From positions 1 through 6,546 of the forward strand of contig SKPT01000099.1 of assembly GCA_007119405.1 (NCBI GenBank): a stretch of DNA of 6,546 nt, written 5' to 3'. The DNA is from Phycisphaeraceae bacterium (GTDB taxonomy: Bacteria > Planctomycetota > Phycisphaerae > Phycisphaerales > Phycisphaeraceae). A model generated the notes under the pieces. The model ran no database searches. It was not told the origin of the DNA and saw only the letters and a list, made by a program, of their open reading frames with translations. Shown one piece after another: positions 6,143 through 6,546 of the stretch (its first letter is position 1; every line of letters starts with the position of its first letter). Made by a program: the position numbers and the translations under genes.

Positions 6143-6382
6143 GGGGTGCCACGCAACGCCGTGAACTATTGATGTAGAGTGGGTAGAGCGAAGCGAAACC
6201 CACAAGTCTTGCCTTGGATCTACGAGCATCGTGGTGGGTTTCGCTTCGCTCTACCCACCCTACATCAGCGCCGCCACGCGTGAAGTTCACGGCGTTGGGT
6301 GCCACGGCTTGATCGCGAAGCGGCAAGCCGTGCGCCTGTGCCAGATCGCACGGCTTGCCCTTCGGGACAAGCCGTGGCACCC
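6143..6382. repeat. Composite nested-palindrome repeat R3 (fullest copy)
   Basis: R3 lies between the convergent ends of ldhA and a minus-strand gene. It runs: GGTGCCACG and the left arm CAACGCCGTGAACT (6154-6167); an inner inverted pair 6173-6203 and 6234-6264 (30 of 31 complementary, 30-base spacer); tail TCAGCGCCGCCACGCGTGA; the right arm AGTTCACGGCGTTG (6284-6297), a perfect 14-base complement of the left arm; then the outer hairpin module (6299-6382). Both inner units and both outer hairpins are present, so I use it as the reference copy. A 6-bp stem CCCCGA/TCGGGG (6125-6130 with 6141-6146) overlaps its left edge. The bases between ldhA and this stem (6054-6124) show nothing recognisable beyond a short AT-rich stretch. 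Confidence 0.92.
6299..6382. repeat. Outer hairpin pair of R3 (inverted copy of the R1 module)
   Basis: The first hairpin is CACGGCTTG (6303-6311), bulged A, TCGC, loop GAA, GCGG, CAAGCCGTG (6324-6332). The second is CACGGCTTG (6349-6357), CCC, loop TTC, GGG, bulged A, CAAGCCGTG (6368-6376). Read on the opposite strand this is the R1 module (1525-1607), with differences confined almost entirely to the spacer between the two hairpins. Lying between convergent genes, it could act on transcripts from either side. Confidence 0.9.
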
Positions 6383-6408
6383 CCGGTGATTCGTTTTGCG
6401 GCCGGAGC

Positions 6409-6546
6409 CTAGCCCTCCGTCCCCGCCAGGACGAACAGCGCCACGGCGGCGGTCATGAGCACGGCGGCGGCGAAGCGGCGCCAGTAGACGCGACGGGTCA
6501 GCTTCGCCTCCAGGTGCACCAGCCCGTAGCTGGCGAGCATGCCGGC
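6409..6546 (-). CDS. C-terminus of an unidentified membrane protein, truncated by the window edge
   Basis: On the minus strand an open frame enters from the right edge and stops with TAG at 6409-6411, giving 45 codons. Nearly every codon ends in G or C, which matches the coding bias of the other genes and argues that it is real. The visible protein begins AGMLASYGLVHLEAKL, continues with a basic, aromatic stretch TRRVYWRRF, and ends with a hydrophobic helix AAAVLMTAAVALFVLAG followed by TEG. The pattern, positive charges before a C-terminal transmembrane helix, suggests an integral membrane protein. I do not recognise the family. It converges with ldhA, with repeat R3 in between. Confidence 0.65.
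   Translation of the reverse strand, partial: AGMLASYGLVHLEAKLTRRVYWRRFAAAVLMTAAVALFVLAGTEG

Noticed and set aside
1619..6297. R1 and R3 as terminal repeats of a composite transposon carrying the ATPase and ldhA genes.
   Set aside because: No transposase or target-site duplication is seen, a third copy lies between the two genes, and the pattern fits dispersed intergenic repeats better.
4974..6380. A 468-codon open frame on the minus strand covering ldhA and R3.
   Set aside because: It runs antisense through a complete ldhA with intact catalytic residues and through the palindromic repeat. Its apparent conservation comes from the repeat.
1522..6382. A CRISPR array formed by the repeated palindromes.
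   Set aside because: The copies are 1.5-3 kb apart with genes between them, not regularly spaced with short unique spacers, and no cas gene is present.

Overview
The window is GC-rich bacterial DNA (about two-thirds G+C by eye) with strong third-position G/C bias in its genes. The sigma-54 protein's N-terminal region (the stretch beginning MKLAPRMIQSMEILQMP) and the widely spaced, separately transcribed layout suggest a planctomycete, perhaps of the Phycisphaerae type. That assignment rests on remembered family resemblance and is not proven.

Layout from left to right: (1) a 5'-truncated rpoN gene encoding RNA polymerase sigma-54, ending at 1496. (2) A 472-base gap holding a composite palindromic repeat (R1, about 1522-1685), then an AT-rich patch with a small hairpin, and a good sigma-70-type promoter just before the next gene. 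(3) A complete P2-type cation-transporting ATPase of 921 residues (1969-4734). (4) A 311-base gap filled mostly by a second copy of the composite repeat (R2, about 4741-4985), with the probable ldhA promoter directly abutting its right edge. (5) A complete fermentative D-lactate dehydrogenase, ldhA (5046-6053, 335 residues), with the catalytic Arg/Glu/His set intact. (6) A third repeat copy (R3, about 6143-6382). (7) On the minus strand, the last 45 codons of an unidentified membrane protein (6409-6546), convergent with ldhA.

The three complete or nearly complete genes look like independent transcription units: sigma factor, ion pump and fermentation enzyme. Nothing links them into one pathway, although pump and lactate dehydrogenase could both matter under energy or ion stress (inference only).

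The most interesting content is not coding. All three large intergenic gaps carry related, modular, nested palindromes built from three part types: a pair of inverted arms (core CAACGCCGTGA), an inner pair of hairpins with GGTGGGT/ACCCACC stems, and an outer hairpin pair whose stems are CACGGCTTG/CAAGCCGTG or, in R2, CACTGACAAG/CTTGTCAGTG. R1 and R3 share a 55-base exact match, yet their outer parts are swapped at the arms, as if the inside had been flipped relative to the outside. This resembles a REP/BIME-type element, probably mobilised in trans; no transposase gene is present in the window.
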